From the NCBI GenBank assembly GCA_029780075.1, contig JAKOZI010000011.1, positions 1 to 49,000 of the forward strand: a stretch of 49,000 nt of DNA, in the 5' to 3' direction. The notes beneath the pieces are model-generated. The model did not search any database. It was not told the origin of the DNA and saw only the letters and a list, made by a program, of their open reading frames with translations. Positions 26,176-35,640 of the stretch are shown here, piece by piece. This DNA comes from Pseudomonadota bacterium. GTDB taxonomy: Bacteria; Pseudomonadota; Gammaproteobacteria; Burkholderiales; Rhodocyclaceae. The position numbers and the translations under genes were made by a program. Position 1 is the stretch's first letter. Each line of letters begins with the position of its first letter.

Positions 26176-27549
26176 TTACGCGCGTCGCCAGCCGGTGCCC
26201 TTGGCGCCATCCTCGAGGATCACTCCCGCTGTCGCCAGTTCACTACGGATCCGGTCCGCTGCCGCGTAGTCCTTGCGCTGCTTGGCGGCCACGCGCTGCC
26301 CAATCAGCGCTTCGATGTCTGCGGCCGAAATTTCGCCTTCGTTCCGCGGCGTGGCTTGCAGGAAGACCTGCGGGTCTCGCGTCAGGAGACCCAGCAGACC
26401 CGCCAGCGCCCGCAATTGCCCCGCGAGGACCGGAGATTGGCTGCGGTTGACCTCACCAGCCAGTTCGAACAGCACGGCGCAGGCTTCGGGTGTGTTGAAG
26501 TCGTCGTCCATGGCCTGCCGGAAGCGAAGCGCTGCTGGCTGATTCCAGTCGATCGGCGCGACTTCCGCGGGCACAGCCTTGAGCGCAGTGTAGAGCCGGC
26601 TGAGCGCCTGCCGGGCATCGTCGAGATGGGCTTCGGAATAGTTCAGCGGGCTGCGGTAGTGGGCACGAAGGATGAAGAAGCGCAGCACCTCGGGATCGTA
26701 TTTCTTGAGAATCTCCCTGATCGTGAAAAAATTGCCGAGTGATTTCGACATCTTTTCGTCATCGACGCGGACAAAACCGTTGTGCATCCAGTAGTTGACG
26801 AAGCTGCAGTTATGCGCCCCCTCGGACTGGGCGATTTCATTTTCGTGATGGGGAAACTGCAGATCCTGGCCGCCGCCGTGGATGTCGAAGTGCATGCCGA
26901 GCAGGTCCGAACTCATCGCCGAGCATTCGATGTGCCATCCCGGTCGGCCATTGCCCCAAGGCGAAGCCCAGCAAGGCTCGCCAGGTTTCGCGTGTTTCCA
27001 CAGGACGAAGTCGAGTGGGTCGTCCTTGGTTCCGTCGACGTCGACGCGTTCGCCGGCCCGCAGATCGTCAACCGACTTGCCCGAGAGCTTTCCATAGCCC
27101 GGAAACTTGCGTACCGAAAAGTTCATGTCGCCGGCAGCCGTCTGGTAAGCCAGTCCGTTCGCCTCAAGTCGCCGGATCAATTCGAGCATCTGCGGGATGT
27201 ATGCAGTCGCACGCGGTTCATGATCCGGTTTTTCCACCCCCAAGGCGGCGGCGTCCTCATCCATGCAGCGGATGAAGCGCTCCGTCAGTTCGCCGATGCT
27301 TTCCTTGTTGTCGAAGGCGCGCTTGATGATCTTGTCGTCAATATCGGTAATGTTCCGGACGTAGTTGACCTGCAGTCCACTCGCGCGCAGCCAGCGCTGC
27401 ACCATGTCGAACACCACCAGAACGCGGGCATGACCGAGATGGCAGTAATCGTAAACGGTCATCCCGCAGACATACATGCGGACGCTGCCCGGGGTGATGG
27501 GTACGAAGTTCTGCTTTTCTCTGGCCAGCGAGTTGTAGATTTTCAGCAT
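26176..27549 (-). CDS. cysS: cysteinyl-tRNA synthetase
   Basis: Class I synthetase charging tRNA-Cys, 457 residues from the ATG at 27549 ([13 protein letters not shown]). HIGH-type motif HLGH follows MTVYDYC, KMSKS is present exactly ([12 protein letters not shown]), and the zinc site uses Cys in MYVCGM, Cys in HIECSAM and the [10 protein letters not shown] segment. The frame stays open for 311 more codons upstream, but that part is antisense to the TPR gene and has no synthetase homology. Gene order cysS / ppi / lpxH on opposite strands resembles the E. coli arrangement. Confidence 0.98.
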   Translation of the reverse strand: MLKIYNSLAREKQNFVPITPGSVRMYVCGMTVYDYCHLGHARVLVVFDMVQRWLRASGLQVNYVRNITDIDDKIIKRAFDNKESIGELTERFIRCMDEDAAALGVEKPDHEPRATAYIPQMLELIRRLEANGLAYQTAAGDMNFSVRKFPGYGKLSGKSVDDLRAGERVDVDGTKDDPLDFVLWKHAKPGEPCWASPWGNGRPGWHIECSAMSSDLLGMHFDIHGGGQDLQFPHHENEIAQSEGAHNCSFVNYWMHNGFVRVDDEKMSKSLGNFFTIREILKKYDPEVLRFFILRAHYRSPLNYSEAHLDDARQALSRLYTALKAVPAEVAPIDWNQPAALRFRQAMDDDFNTPEACAVLFELAGEVNRSQSPVLAGQLRALAGLLGLLTRDPQVFLQATPRNEGEISAADIEALIGQRVAAKQRKDYAAADRIRSELATAGVILEDGAKGTGWRRA

Positions 27550-27605
27550 ATATGGGTCCACGGCAATGAGCCGCGGAAAGCGTGGCGCTGGCGGCGTACA
27601 GTGCT

Positions 27606-27633
27606 TTGGTTTGGTCGCGGCTTTTGTTAGAAT
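27606..27633 (+). promoter_or_regulatory. promoter of the TPR/NTF2-like gene
   Basis: TTGGTT and TAGAAT are 16 bases apart, about 57 bases before the start. It is the counterpart of the promoter at 14793-14820, and sequence similarity continues through the leader (GCCAGGCCAAGTA, then ATAACG just before each ATG). Confidence 0.65.
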
Positions 27634-27690
27634 CGATCGGTCGAGTCGCCAACCACTACCAACCGTTGCCAGGCCAAGTATACCATAACG

Positions 27691-28788
27691 ATGCGCCCGA
27701 ACCTCCCGAGGCCCTTGCCGGCGCTCTTGCATGCTTTGCTCCTTGCCCTGGCTTTGATTTGCGCAGACTCCCCGGCCATTGCAGACAGCCTGGCCGATGC
27801 GCAGCGCCTGTTGAAACAGGGGCTGTCGTCGCAGGCCCTCGAGAAAGTCGACACTTATCTGGCCGGCAAGCCGAAGGAGGCGCAGGGGCAATTTCTCAAG
27901 GGACTGATCCTCGCCGAGATGGGGCGTCCCGCTGAAGCGATTGTCGTGTTCAGCAAGCTGACCGAGGACTATCCCGAACTTCCCGAACCGTATAACAACC
28001 TCGCTGTGCTCTATGCTCGGCAGAAACAGTACGACAAGGCGCGAACGGCGCTCGAGATGGCGATCAGAACCTATCCGGGTTACGCGACTGCCTACGAGAA
28101 CCTTGGCGATGTGCATGCCAATCTCGCCAGCCAGGCTTATGACAAGGCTTTGCAACTCGATCCAGCAAAGAAAATCGCACAGACCAAGTTGTTCCGGCTG
28201 CGTGAACTGATCAGCACTGCGGGTGGGGCGGGGGGCAAGCAAGTCGCCGCGATCGGCGAGGTGGGCGAGGTCGGTGCCACGCGTGGGACGGATACCACGC
28301 TGACTGTCGGCGCTACGACAACGCCTGCGGCCCGAACGACAGACAAGCCTGCACCGCTCCGTGCGGCGGAGACGCTGGCCGAGCGGCCGGTGCCGAAAGC
28401 GGTGGACGCCGTAGCAGCGCTGCCCAGAAACCCTGTGGCCGCTACCGGCGCTGACGAGGCGGCGGTGACCCGGGCGTTGCAAGCCTGGGCGAATGCCTGG
28501 TCACGCAAGGACGCGAAGGCTTACCTTGCTTATTATGCCGCCGATTTCCTGCCGCCACGGGGGATGTCACGCAAGGCATGGGAAATCGAGCGTATGCGGC
28601 CGATGCAGAAACCGGGCAAATTGCTGGTCGAAATCGAGGATGTCAAGGTGTCTTTTGCCGACGACAAGGCGACTGCCCGGTTCAAGCAGCACTATGCTTC
28701 CCCCTATCTGAAATCATCTGTCGGCAAGACCATGGTCCTCGTCAGGGTCAGGGGGCGATGGTTGATCCAGCAGGAACGCGTGGGTTGA
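27691..28788 (+). CDS. TPR protein with C-terminal NTF2-like domain
   Basis: 365 residues: signal peptide ([20 protein letters not shown]), a TPR module (about 30-175), an Ala/Thr-rich linker, and a C-terminal domain of about 110 residues ([36 protein letters not shown]...). That last domain has the cone-shaped NTF2/SnoaL-like pattern, as found in cell-envelope proteins related to L,D-transpeptidase partners. The TPR module matches the one at 13528-14742 in 106 of 134 positions (hand count), yet the C-terminal domains are unrelated. Probably periplasmic. It is divergent from cysS and followed by the two cyclophilin genes. Confidence 0.82.
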   Translation: MRPNLPRPLPALLHALLLALALICADSPAIADSLADAQRLLKQGLSSQALEKVDTYLAGKPKEAQGQFLKGLILAEMGRPAEAIVVFSKLTEDYPELPEPYNNLAVLYARQKQYDKARTALEMAIRTYPGYATAYENLGDVHANLASQAYDKALQLDPAKKIAQTKLFRLRELISTAGGAGGKQVAAIGEVGEVGATRGTDTTLTVGATTTPAARTTDKPAPLRAAETLAERPVPKAVDAVAALPRNPVAATGADEAAVTRALQAWANAWSRKDAKAYLAYYAADFLPPRGMSRKAWEIERMRPMQKPGKLLVEIEDVKVSFADDKATARFKQHYASPYLKSSVGKTMVLVRVRGRWLIQQERVG

Positions 28789-28920
28789 TGAGCAGCACAG
28801 AGCGTGCGACACTCAGAGAGCGACACACCGCCCGGCGGTAGCTGCCCGGCGCTGGGAAACGAGTGCGCGCCCGGCAGGTGTCGGCGGCACACGAAAAATC
28901 ACTTGGGAAGGAATGGTGTG

Positions 28921-29481
28921 ATGCACAGGAAACTCGCCTTGATTATCGGTGGATTGCTGTCCTTTGCCGCTTGGGCTGCGCCAAGCGTCGAAATGCAGAC
29001 CAGCATGGGCCGGATTGTGATCGAACTCGACTCCGAGAAAGCCCCAAAGACTGTCCAGAATTTTGTACAGTACGTCAATGAAGGGTTCTACAACGGCACG
29101 GTATTTCACCGCGTCATTCCGGGTTTCATGATCCAGGGAGGTGGTTTTACGGTTGATCTGGAGCAGAAGGCGGCGCCCCGGAAAGTGGATAACGAAGGAA
29201 AAAATGGTCTGAAGAACGATCGCGGCACGATTGCCATGGCTCGTACGGCGGACCCGAATTCGGCGAGTTCGCAGTTTTTCATCAATCATCGTGACAACGC
29301 ATCGCTCAACTACCCGGGATCCGACGGCTGGGGCTACGCCGTTTTTGGCAAGGTCACGCAGGGACTCGATGTGGTGGACAAGATTGCCAAGGTGGCCACC
29401 GGAAACCGCTCCATGCACCAGAACGTGCCACTTGAACCGGTGACCATCCAGTCGGTCAGGGTCATTCCCGAAAAAAAATAG
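28921..29481 (+). CDS. secreted peptidyl-prolyl cis-trans isomerase (cyclophilin)
   Basis: About 186 residues with a signal peptide ([15 protein letters not shown], cleavage before APSVEM), then a bacterial cyclophilin domain: [32 protein letters not shown] and GYAVFGKV. It would catalyse proline isomerisation in the periplasm (PpiA-like). GGGAAGGA lies upstream of the ATG at 28921. A cytoplasmic relative follows 129 bases downstream. Confidence 0.93.
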   Translation: MHRKLALIIGGLLSFAAWAAPSVEMQTSMGRIVIELDSEKAPKTVQNFVQYVNEGFYNGTVFHRVIPGFMIQGGGFTVDLEQKAAPRKVDNEGKNGLKNDRGTIAMARTADPNSASSQFFINHRDNASLNYPGSDGWGYAVFGKVTQGLDVVDKIAKVATGNRSMHQNVPLEPVTIQSVRVIPEKK

Positions 29482-29610
29482 CGGTTACGGGTTGTAAAGA
29501 CCTCGGCGCATGCCGGTGCTGACCGTTTCCCTCATTCCATCCCCACTTCCACATTTTCGTGCGAGGGGATTACGCGGGTTGCAGAAGCAACTCCCACATC
29601 TAGGAAAGCC

Positions 29611-30102
29611 ATGATCAAGCTACACACCAATTTCGGCATCATCGGTATCGAAGTCGACGCCGAGAAAGCACCTCTGTCGTCCGAAAATTTCCTGGCCTAC
29701 GTCGCCGCCGGCCACTACGACAATACCATTTTCCACCGGGTGATTCCCGGCTTCATGATTCAGGGCGGCGGCTTCATGCCGGGCATGAAGCAGAAGGCAT
29801 GTCAGGCACCGATCAGGAATGAGGCCGACAACGGACTGAAGAACGAGGCCTACACGGTCGCCATGGCCCGCACCGCTGAACCGCACTCGGCCACCGCGCA
29901 GTTTTTCATCAACGTGGTGAACAATGACTTCCTGAACCACCGAGCGCCCAATGCGCAAGGTTGGGGCTACTGTGTTTTCGGCAAGGTCGTGGAGGGTACT
30001 GAGGTCGTCGACCGCATCAAGGCCGTAAAAACAGCCACTGCCGGTGGCCACAGCGACGTGCCCGTCGAGGACGTGCTGATCGAGCGCGCCGAAGTTTGCT
30101 GA
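29611..30102 (+). CDS. ppiB: cytoplasmic peptidyl-prolyl cis-trans isomerase B
   Basis: A 163-residue cyclophilin without a signal peptide. The core [40 protein letters not shown] and [11 protein letters not shown] is complete. It resembles its secreted neighbour, so the pair looks like a duplication with one copy retargeted. lpxH begins 31 bases after its stop, matching the ppiB-lpxH neighbourhood of E. coli. Confidence 0.95.
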   Translation: MIKLHTNFGIIGIEVDAEKAPLSSENFLAYVAAGHYDNTIFHRVIPGFMIQGGGFMPGMKQKACQAPIRNEADNGLKNEAYTVAMARTAEPHSATAQFFINVVNNDFLNHRAPNAQGWGYCVFGKVVEGTEVVDRIKAVKTATAGGHSDVPVEDVLIERAEVC

Positions 30103-30133
30103 GGCGTGTGCCGGTGACCGATCGGTAGCCTCC

Positions 30134-30865
30134 TTGATCCTGTTCATTTCCGACCTGCATCTGGCGCCGCAAGCGCCAGGGGTCGCGCGACTCTTTCTTG
30201 ATTTTCTCGGCGGACGGGCGCGTGCGGCCGAGCACCTGTTCATTCTTGGCGATCTTTTCGAAGCCTGGCCGGGCGACGATTGCCTTGACGATGCACGGGA
30301 TTCGTTTGCGGCGGAGATTGTCGCCGCACTGCGTTTGCTGGTCACGGCTGGCATTGGCGTTTCGGTGATGCATGGCAATCGCGACTTTCTACTCGGTGAG
30401 GTTTTTGCGGCCAGGAGCGGCGCGCGGCTGCTGCCGGATCCGCATGTTCTGTCGTTGCCCACCTGGCAGTTCGTGCTGTCGCATGGTGACGCGTTGTGTA
30501 CGGACGATCACGAATATCAGTCGTTTCGTTCGCTCGTTCGCCGCGCGGAGTGGCAAGCCGCCTTTCTCGCCAGGCCACTGGCAGAACGTCGGGCAGTGGC
30601 GGCGGCGCTGCGCCATAAAAGCGAGTCGGCCAAGCGTGGCAAGGCGGAGTACCTGATGGATGTCAATCCCGGTAGCACCGACGATTTTCTGCGCGCGCAC
30701 GGCTATGCAAGCCTGATCCACGGCCACACGCATCGTCCGGCGACCCACGACCATATCGTCGACGGCATCCACGTCGAGCGCTGGGTGCTGGCCGACTGGA
30801 CCGAGACACAGGGCGAGTGCCTGTGCTGGAACGGTTCCAATCTCACCCGGGAGCGCTTGCGCTGA
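30134..30865 (+). CDS. lpxH: UDP-2,3-diacylglucosamine pyrophosphohydrolase
   Basis: Fourth enzyme of lipid A synthesis, hydrolysing UDP-2,3-diacylglucosamine to lipid X at the inner-membrane cytoplasmic face. The metallophosphoesterase motifs are clear: DLHL, GDLFEAWPGDD, GNRDF, SHGD and HGHTHRP. The start appears to be TTG (ILFISDLHL follows at once); there is no in-frame ATG or GTG before it. 243 residues is standard. It is probably cotranscribed with ppiB. Confidence 0.95.
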   Translation: MILFISDLHLAPQAPGVARLFLDFLGGRARAAEHLFILGDLFEAWPGDDCLDDARDSFAAEIVAALRLLVTAGIGVSVMHGNRDFLLGEVFAARSGARLLPDPHVLSLPTWQFVLSHGDALCTDDHEYQSFRSLVRRAEWQAAFLARPLAERRAVAAALRHKSESAKRGKAEYLMDVNPGSTDDFLRAHGYASLIHGHTHRPATHDHIVDGIHVERWVLADWTETQGECLCWNGSNLTRERLR

Positions 30866-30974
30866 CTGATTTCAAACCTTGTCACCGGTCAGCGCCGACA
30901 ATATGGCGCTACGCTGGCGGCTGTCCCTTCTGTCCTTTACCTGAGGGCTTGACATCGTCGTTACCGCTTCGGCA

Positions 30975-32786
30975 ATGACTTCTCCAGCCGTCGACATCCT
31001 CCGCCGCGTTTTTGGCTATGCCTCTTTTCGAGGCCAGCAGGCGGAGATCGTCGACCAGGTCGTCAGGGGCGGGGATGCCCTGGTGCTGATGCCGACCGGC
31101 GGCGGCAAGTCGCTCTGTTACCAGATCCCCGCACTCGTCCGGCCGGGCGTTGGGGTGGTCGTCTCGCCGCTGATTGCGCTGATGCAGGACCAGGTCGACG
31201 CCTTGCGGCTGGCGGGAGTGCGCGCAGCTTTCCTGAATTCGACGCTGGATTTCCAGTCGCTGGTCGACACCGAGCGTCGCTTGCTGCGTGGCGAGCTGGA
31301 TCTGATCTACGTCGCTCCCGAACGTTTGCTCACCGACCGTTTCATCGGCTTGCTCGAACAGCTTGTGGGACGCCAGCAACTCGCGCTGTTCGCGATTGAC
31401 GAGGCACACTGTGTTTCGCAATGGGGGCACGACTTTCGTCCGGAGTACATCCAGCTCTCGCAATTGCACGAGCGCTTTCCTTCCGTGCCGCGAATTGCGC
31501 TGACGGCGACTGCCGACCAGCTGACACGCCAGGAAATCATCACCCGCCTGAGCCTTGCCGAGGCGAGGCTGTTCGTGGCGAGTTTCGACCGGCCAAACAT
31601 CCGCTATACGGTCGTTGAGCGTGACAACCCTCGCAAGCAACTGCTCTCCTTCCTGAGCGTCCATCGGGGGGAAGCCGGAATCGTTTATTGCCTGTCGCGC
31701 CGCAAGGTCGATGAAACGGCAGTGTGGCTGAATGCGCAGGGAGTGGCCGCCTTGCCCTACCATGCCGGGCTGACGGCCGCCGACCGCCAGCACCACCAGC
31801 AGCGCTTCCTCCGCGAGGACGGCCTGGTGATGGTGGCAACGATTGCCTTCGGGATGGGGATCGACAAGCCGGACGTACGCTTCGTTGTGCACCTCGATCT
31901 ACCCAAGAGCCTCGAAGCGTATTATCAGGAAACCGGGCGGGCGGGGCGTGACGGCGAGCCGTCCGAAGCCTGGATGACTTACGGGCTTAACGATGTGGTG
32001 ATCCACCGGCAGATGATCGACGAGTCGTCGGCGCCACCCGAGCAGAAACGCATCGAGCGGCAGAAGCTCGACAGCATGCTGGCCTATTGCGAATCGGCGC
32101 AGTGCCGGCGCGTACTCCTGCTGAACTATTTTGGCGAGGAAGCGGCCCCTTGCGGCAATTGTGATGTCTGTCTCGATCCGCCGTTGCTGTGGGATGGCAC
32201 CATCGCGGCGCAGAAGGCGCTGTCGGCAGCCTTGCGCACCGGTCAGCGCTTTGGCGCCGGGCATCTGATAGACATCCTGCGCGGTAAACCTACGGACAAG
32301 GTGAAGCAGTTTGGCCATGAACGTCTGCCCACCTTCGGCGTTGGTGCGGAAATGGATGACATGGGCTGGCGTTCGGTATTTCGCCAGTTGCTTGCGGGCG
32401 GCGTCCTCGAAGCCGACGCCACAGCCTATGGGGCCTTGAAGCTGACCGACGACGCGCGGCCGATTCTCAAGGGAGAAGCCAGCATCAAGCTGCGGCGACG
32501 GCTGGAAACGCCGAGGGGCAGGCAAGCCAGAAACAGGGTCACTCCCGACCGCCCCCGGCGAGCCGACGATTCACCGCTACTGGCCAGATTGCGCGCCTGG
32601 CGCAGCGAGAAGGCCCGTGAGCAGGGCGTGCCGGCTTACGTGATCCTTCACGATCGGGCACTGCACGAGATCGCCGCACTGCTCCCGGATTCCGTGCCAT
32701 CGCTGCTTGCTGTCCCGGGGATCGGCGTGGCCAAGGCCGAACGCTATGGCCGGGAATTGCTGACCCTCGTTGCCGCCAGCGACTGA
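30975..32786 (+). CDS. recQ: ATP-dependent DNA helicase RecQ
   Basis: A 603-residue 3'-5' helicase of recombination and repair. Walker [16 protein letters not shown] in [18 protein letters not shown], motif [15 protein letters not shown], the zinc-binding Cys set ([23 protein letters not shown]), a winged helix, and a C-terminal HRDC domain ([26 protein letters not shown]). It is convergent with the glutamate-synthase-like gene, with only two bases between stops. 30866-30974 before it holds nothing recognised. Confidence 0.97.
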   Translation: MTSPAVDILRRVFGYASFRGQQAEIVDQVVRGGDALVLMPTGGGKSLCYQIPALVRPGVGVVVSPLIALMQDQVDALRLAGVRAAFLNSTLDFQSLVDTERRLLRGELDLIYVAPERLLTDRFIGLLEQLVGRQQLALFAIDEAHCVSQWGHDFRPEYIQLSQLHERFPSVPRIALTATADQLTRQEIITRLSLAEARLFVASFDRPNIRYTVVERDNPRKQLLSFLSVHRGEAGIVYCLSRRKVDETAVWLNAQGVAALPYHAGLTAADRQHHQQRFLREDGLVMVATIAFGMGIDKPDVRFVVHLDLPKSLEAYYQETGRAGRDGEPSEAWMTYGLNDVVIHRQMIDESSAPPEQKRIERQKLDSMLAYCESAQCRRVLLLNYFGEEAAPCGNCDVCLDPPLLWDGTIAAQKALSAALRTGQRFGAGHLIDILRGKPTDKVKQFGHERLPTFGVGAEMDDMGWRSVFRQLLAGGVLEADATAYGALKLTDDARPILKGEASIKLRRRLETPRGRQARNRVTPDRPRRADDSPLLARLRAWRSEKAREQGVPAYVILHDRALHEIAALLPDSVPSLLAVPGIGVAKAERYGRELLTLVAASD

Positions 32787-32788
32787 GT

Positions 32789-34264
32789 TCAGGTGGCTCG
32801 GATCGGGTAGGGGTGGAGAGCGTCGAGCGCGACACTCTGCCCCGAGGGCTGGACGATGCGCACGTGTTCGCGGCGGAGTTCGCGGGCATGGCGCAGACCA
32901 CAGGAGTGAGCGATCATCGCGACCTCCTTGTTCATGTTGCGGCAGTATGACGCTACTCGCGCGGCCTTGTCCTCAACGACCAGGCCGCGTTGCAGACGCG
33001 GGTCGTGCGTGGTGACGCCGGTTGGACAGGTATTGGTATGGCAGCGCAAGGCCTGGATGCAGCCCAACGAGAACATGAAGCCGCGGGCGGTGTTCACAAA
33101 ATCAGCTCCTGCCGACAATGCCCAGGCGACACGCGCCGGGGTCACCAACTGACCGGCGGCAATGATCCGAATACGCTCCTTGAGTCCGCTGGCCAGCAGC
33201 GCGTCGACGATCAGCGGCAGCGCTTCGTCGATTGCTAGTGCCATATGATCGGCCAGGGCCTGCGGCGCGGCACCACTGCCCCCCTCGCCACCATCGATGG
33301 TGAGAAAGTCGGGCGCCGCTTGCAGACCACGCCGCGCGACCGCCGCAGTGAGTTCAAGCATGAAGCGATCACCACCGATGGCGGTCTTGATGCCCACCGG
33401 TTTGCCGGTTACTTCCCGAACCTGTTCGACCTTGTCGAGCAGTTCGTCGATGTTGGCGATATCCCGGTGCCGGTTCGGGCTCATCGAATCGCGACCCTCG
33501 GCAATGCCGCGAATGCCGGCGATCTCGGGCGTGACCTTGTTGCCAGGCAGAACGCCGCCCTTGCCCGGCTTGGCGCCCTGCGAAAGCTTGATCTCGAAGG
33601 CCCGCACCGTTGCGTTCGCCGCCAGTTCGCGCAGGCGGACCTCCGACAGTTCGCCGTGCTCGTCACGGACGCCGTATTTCGCGGTCCCGATCTGAAAAAT
33701 GATGTCGCAACCACCCTCCAGATGATAAGGAGAAAGTCCGCCCTCGCCGGTATCAAGCCAGCAGCCAGCCGCGGCCGCACCGCGGGATAACGCGCATACG
33801 GCTGGTCGGGAAATGGCTCCGAAGCTCATCGCGCTGATGTTCACCAGTGATCTGCAGACGAAGGGCGTCCGGCAATAACCTTCACCGACCACTACCGCAG
33901 GTGTCGGCAGTTGCTCCTCCTCAAGCACAGGAAAGGGAGCGTTGACGAAAACCAGGGCACCGGCTTCGTGAATCCGATAGGTTGATCCGAAGCCGATAAT
34001 CCCGCCCTCGTTTTTCGCCATGCGATAGACCCAACTGCGCGTCGCCCGGTCGAAGGGCATTTCCTCACGGTCGCCAAGGAAGAAGTATTGGCGAAAGTAT
34101 TCGCCGAGGCTCTCGAAAAAGTAACGCAGGTGACCGACCAGCGGAAAGTTCCGCAGTACGGCATGTTTTTCCTGCGTGACGTCCTGCACGTAGAGGTAGA
34201 CCAGGGCGCCGGTGAAGGCCAGGGCAAGCAGTACGCCCAGGCCGGCAAGCAGTAGGTCAAGCAT
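32789..34264 (-). CDS. FMN-binding glutamate synthase-family protein
   Basis: A 491-residue protein with one N-terminal membrane helix (LLLAGLGVLLALAFTGALVYLY) followed by the central/FMN domain of glutamate synthase: SPYHLEGGCDIIFQIGTAKYG, KLSQGAKPGKGGVLPG, SPNRHRDIANIDEL, TIDGGEGGSGAAP and the iron-sulfur cysteine set CIQALRCHTNTCPTGV. The amidotransferase domain of GltB is absent, so it cannot use glutamine that way. It is a membrane-tethered stand-alone version whose substrate is unknown. It is divergent from nadC, with a GGGAG site before the ATG. Confidence 0.9.
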   Translation of the reverse strand: MLDLLLAGLGVLLALAFTGALVYLYVQDVTQEKHAVLRNFPLVGHLRYFFESLGEYFRQYFFLGDREEMPFDRATRSWVYRMAKNEGGIIGFGSTYRIHEAGALVFVNAPFPVLEEEQLPTPAVVVGEGYCRTPFVCRSLVNISAMSFGAISRPAVCALSRGAAAAGCWLDTGEGGLSPYHLEGGCDIIFQIGTAKYGVRDEHGELSEVRLRELAANATVRAFEIKLSQGAKPGKGGVLPGNKVTPEIAGIRGIAEGRDSMSPNRHRDIANIDELLDKVEQVREVTGKPVGIKTAIGGDRFMLELTAAVARRGLQAAPDFLTIDGGEGGSGAAPQALADHMALAIDEALPLIVDALLASGLKERIRIIAAGQLVTPARVAWALSAGADFVNTARGFMFSLGCIQALRCHTNTCPTGVTTHDPRLQRGLVVEDKAARVASYCRNMNKEVAMIAHSCGLRHARELRREHVRIVQPSGQSVALDALHPYPIRAT

Positions 34265-34323
34265 TTGCCGCTCCCATCGGTGTTAGAATTGGGCAGGTCA
34301 CCTCTTAGTGTACGGGATTTGCC

Positions 34324-35181
34324 ATGACCCTTGCAGCCCTGCTCGATGCCGAAATCGAGCGCAATGTCACCGCCGCACTCACAGAGGATGTCGGGAGCGG
34401 TGACCTGACCGCGCAACTCGTCCCGGCTGGCGAGTTCAGTCGCGCCACGGTCATTGCCCGTGAGGACGCGGTACTCTGTGGGAGTGCCTGGTTCGAGCGT
34501 TGCTTCAGGAAGCTGGATGCGGCGGTCGTCATCACCTGGAAGGCAAAAGATGGCCAGCGGTTGCAGCCCAATCAGTTACTTTGCGAGATCGAGGGTCCTG
34601 CGCGCTCCCTGCTCACCGGCGAGCGAACAGCGCTCAATTTCCTGCAACTGCTGTCCGGCGTTGCCACCATCGCCCGCCAGTATGCGGATCGGGTGGCCGG
34701 TACCGGGGCACAGGTGGTCGATACGCGCAAGACGATCCCTGGCTTGCGCCTGGCGCAAAAATACGCCGTCAGGTGCGGCGGCGGCGGCAATCACCGCCTC
34801 GGTCTTTATGACGGAATCCTGATCAAGGAAAACCACATTCTCGCTGCCCGCAGCATTCCGGCAGCGCTCGCCGCCGCCATGCAGCTTGCCGAGCGTGCGG
34901 CCGGAGTCTGCCAGTTCGTGCAAATCGAGGTCGAGACCCTCGCCGAGTTGAAGCAGGCCCTCGATGCCGGTGCGGTAATGATCCTGCTTGACAATATGAG
35001 CCTGGAGCAACTGCGTGAAGCCGTGGCCATCGCCGGTGGCCGAGCCGTGTTGGAGGCTTCGGGCAATGTCAGCCTGGACCGCGTGCGGGCCATCGCCGAG
35101 ACGGGCGTAGACCGCATCTCGGTCGGTGCCTTGACCAAGGATGTCCGTGCACTCGACTTATCGATGCGTTTTCAGGGCTAG
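34324..35181 (+). CDS. nadC: nicotinate-nucleotide pyrophosphorylase
   Basis: Quinolinate phosphoribosyltransferase of de novo NAD synthesis, 285 residues. Key patterns are LTEDVGSGDLTAQLVP, GERTALNFLQLLSGVAT, DTRKTIPGLRLAQKYAVRCGGGGNHRLGLYD (quinolinate and phosphate contacts) and GNVSLDRVRAIAETGVDRISVGALT. No other nad genes are adjacent. It lies 59 bases from the divergent glutamate-synthase-like gene. Confidence 0.97.
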   Translation: MTLAALLDAEIERNVTAALTEDVGSGDLTAQLVPAGEFSRATVIAREDAVLCGSAWFERCFRKLDAAVVITWKAKDGQRLQPNQLLCEIEGPARSLLTGERTALNFLQLLSGVATIARQYADRVAGTGAQVVDTRKTIPGLRLAQKYAVRCGGGGNHRLGLYDGILIKENHILAARSIPAALAAAMQLAERAAGVCQFVQIEVETLAELKQALDAGAVMILLDNMSLEQLREAVAIAGGRAVLEASGNVSLDRVRAIAETGVDRISVGALTKDVRALDLSMRFQG

Positions 35182-35340
35182 CAAGCGCCCATCGGGTCGG
35201 TGAGCCGGCAGTTGGATCACCCGCTTCGGGGGCGCGCGCCGCCGGCCGGAGCAGACGAACGAGCCGGGCGGAAACATTCAAGCATGACAGCCGCAGTCTG
35301 GTAGCTCCACCCTGGACGGGGACGGCGGGCGAAGCGGTTA

Positions 35341-35346
35341 TATAAT
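35341..35346 (+). promoter_or_regulatory. -10 element before the small membrane protein
   Basis: TATAAT, perfect to consensus, 65 bases before the ATG at 35412. No convincing -35 at 16-18 bases. Between it and the gene, GCAGAC (35366-35371) and GTCTGC (35383-35388) can form a leader stem-loop. Confidence 0.45.
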
Positions 35347-35411
35347 TCGGCCCGTGCGACGGGAAGCAGACGGATTGTTGTGGTCTGCGCAAAAAGAGAA
35401 AGGGTGGTCTG

Positions 35412-35549
35412 ATGCTATTTGCGCTGTTTTATGTCTTGGCGATTACGATTCTGATCATGCACTTCACCGGCTTCCTGGCGCGGCATAACCTGGAATGGCT
35501 GGTGCTGGTGCTTGCTGCCGCCGTTTTTCCAGCCGTGATCTACCTCTGA
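35412..35549 (+). CDS. 45-residue predicted membrane protein
   Basis: A short ORF beginning MLFALFYVLAITILIMHFTG and ending AAVFPAVIYL. It has two hydrophobic stretches (about 3-17 and 27-44) separated by a short turn, ARHNLEW. AAAGGGTGG lies just upstream, and a consensus -10 lies 65 bases away, so it is plausibly a real transcript of its own. It stands alone between nadC and the convergent thrC. I do not recognise a family; the size and composition resemble small inner-membrane regulators. Confidence 0.6.
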   Translation: MLFALFYVLAITILIMHFTGFLARHNLEWLVLVLAAAVFPAVIYL

Positions 35550-35610
35550 AAAGGAAGCGTTCGCCACGATTTGAAGCCGGTTTTTGAGGCCAGTTGCAGG
35601 CCCGCTTGTT

Positions 35611-35640
35611 CGCTGGTGGCGCTGTTTCTCGCCATCAGCG
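35611..35640. terminator. hairpin spanning the thrC stop
   Basis: CGCTGGTGGCG and CGCCATCAGCG form an 11-pair stem with one G-U, around an eight-base loop; the thrC stop codon lies within one arm. There is no T-run. It may serve as a two-way 3' boundary between the small membrane protein gene and thrC. Confidence 0.35.

Noticed and set aside
27550-28482. Open frame extending cysS by 311 codons upstream
   Set aside because: It is antisense to the TPR gene, has no synthetase homology, and the standard CysS start MLKIYNSL lies at 27549. The long open frame is a codon-bias shadow; the antisense of the paralogous TPR gene (13435-14784) is open for the same reason.
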